A stretch of DNA of 5,080 bases from Chloroflexota bacterium (GTDB lineage: Bacteria; Chloroflexota; Limnocylindria; Limnocylindrales; CSP1-4): contig JAJYNP010000286.1 in NCBI GenBank assembly GCA_021786265.1, forward strand, positions 1-5,080, given 5' to 3'. Within the stretch, counting starts at the first letter, position 1. Each line of letters begins with the position of its first letter. Position numbers and translations under genes: made by a program. The notes under the pieces were generated by a model, which worked only from the letters and a program-made list of their open reading frames with translations, made no database searches and was not told where the DNA came from. Positions 5,076-5,080 of the stretch are shown here, piece after piece.

Positions 5076-5080
5076 TCTCG

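Overview
The window is very GC-rich, and almost every position-3 choice in the real genes is G or C, which is why long antisense shadow frames occur. The gene content (an HNH endonuclease of the 'LNADYEPLNVC' type, a family 5 uracil-DNA glycosylase, a LiuC-like crotonase, a GbsR-like regulator) fits a free-living high-GC bacterium. My guess is a soil or aquatic Chloroflexota lineage, with Actinobacteria as the alternative; this is impression, not proof. I see no tRNA, rRNA, CRISPR array, transposase or phage gene.

Layout, left to right. (1) 23-538, minus: stand-alone HNH nuclease, with a structured 132-base gap (539-670) upstream that holds its candidate promoter. (2) 671-1483, minus: enoyl-CoA hydratase/isomerase, most like methylglutaconyl-CoA hydratase. 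(3) 1480-2838, minus: a fusion of a MOSC domain with a C-terminal acetyltransferase region. Its stop overlaps the next start as ATGA, so 2838 to 671 is a two-gene operon with probable translational coupling. (4) 2839-2985: divergent intergenic region. It holds a candidate leaderless promoter for the fusion gene, and an extended -10 box plus a strong Shine-Dalgarno for the rightward gene. (5) 2986-4053, plus: GbsR/MarR-like winged-helix regulator with an unusual low-complexity Ala/Thr N-terminus; a shorter form from ATG 3328 is also possible. (6) 4054-4197: short gap between convergent genes, filled with imperfect direct repeats. (7) 4198-5043, minus: family 5 uracil-DNA glycosylase whose N-terminus carries a 45-base tandem repeat and whose frame stays open to the right edge of the window.

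How the genes may work together. The divergent regulator is placed to control the MOSC-acetyltransferase/crotonase operon, and perhaps itself. The most interesting unit is that operon. MOSC proteins are known in molybdenum-cofactor-dependent reduction of N-hydroxylated compounds, and GNAT domains acetylate amines, so the fusion could perform two successive steps on one substrate. That is inference only. The uracil glycosylase and HNH gene look like independent housekeeping or accessory DNA-processing genes. Several short tandem duplications with different periods cluster around the regulator and the glycosylase.
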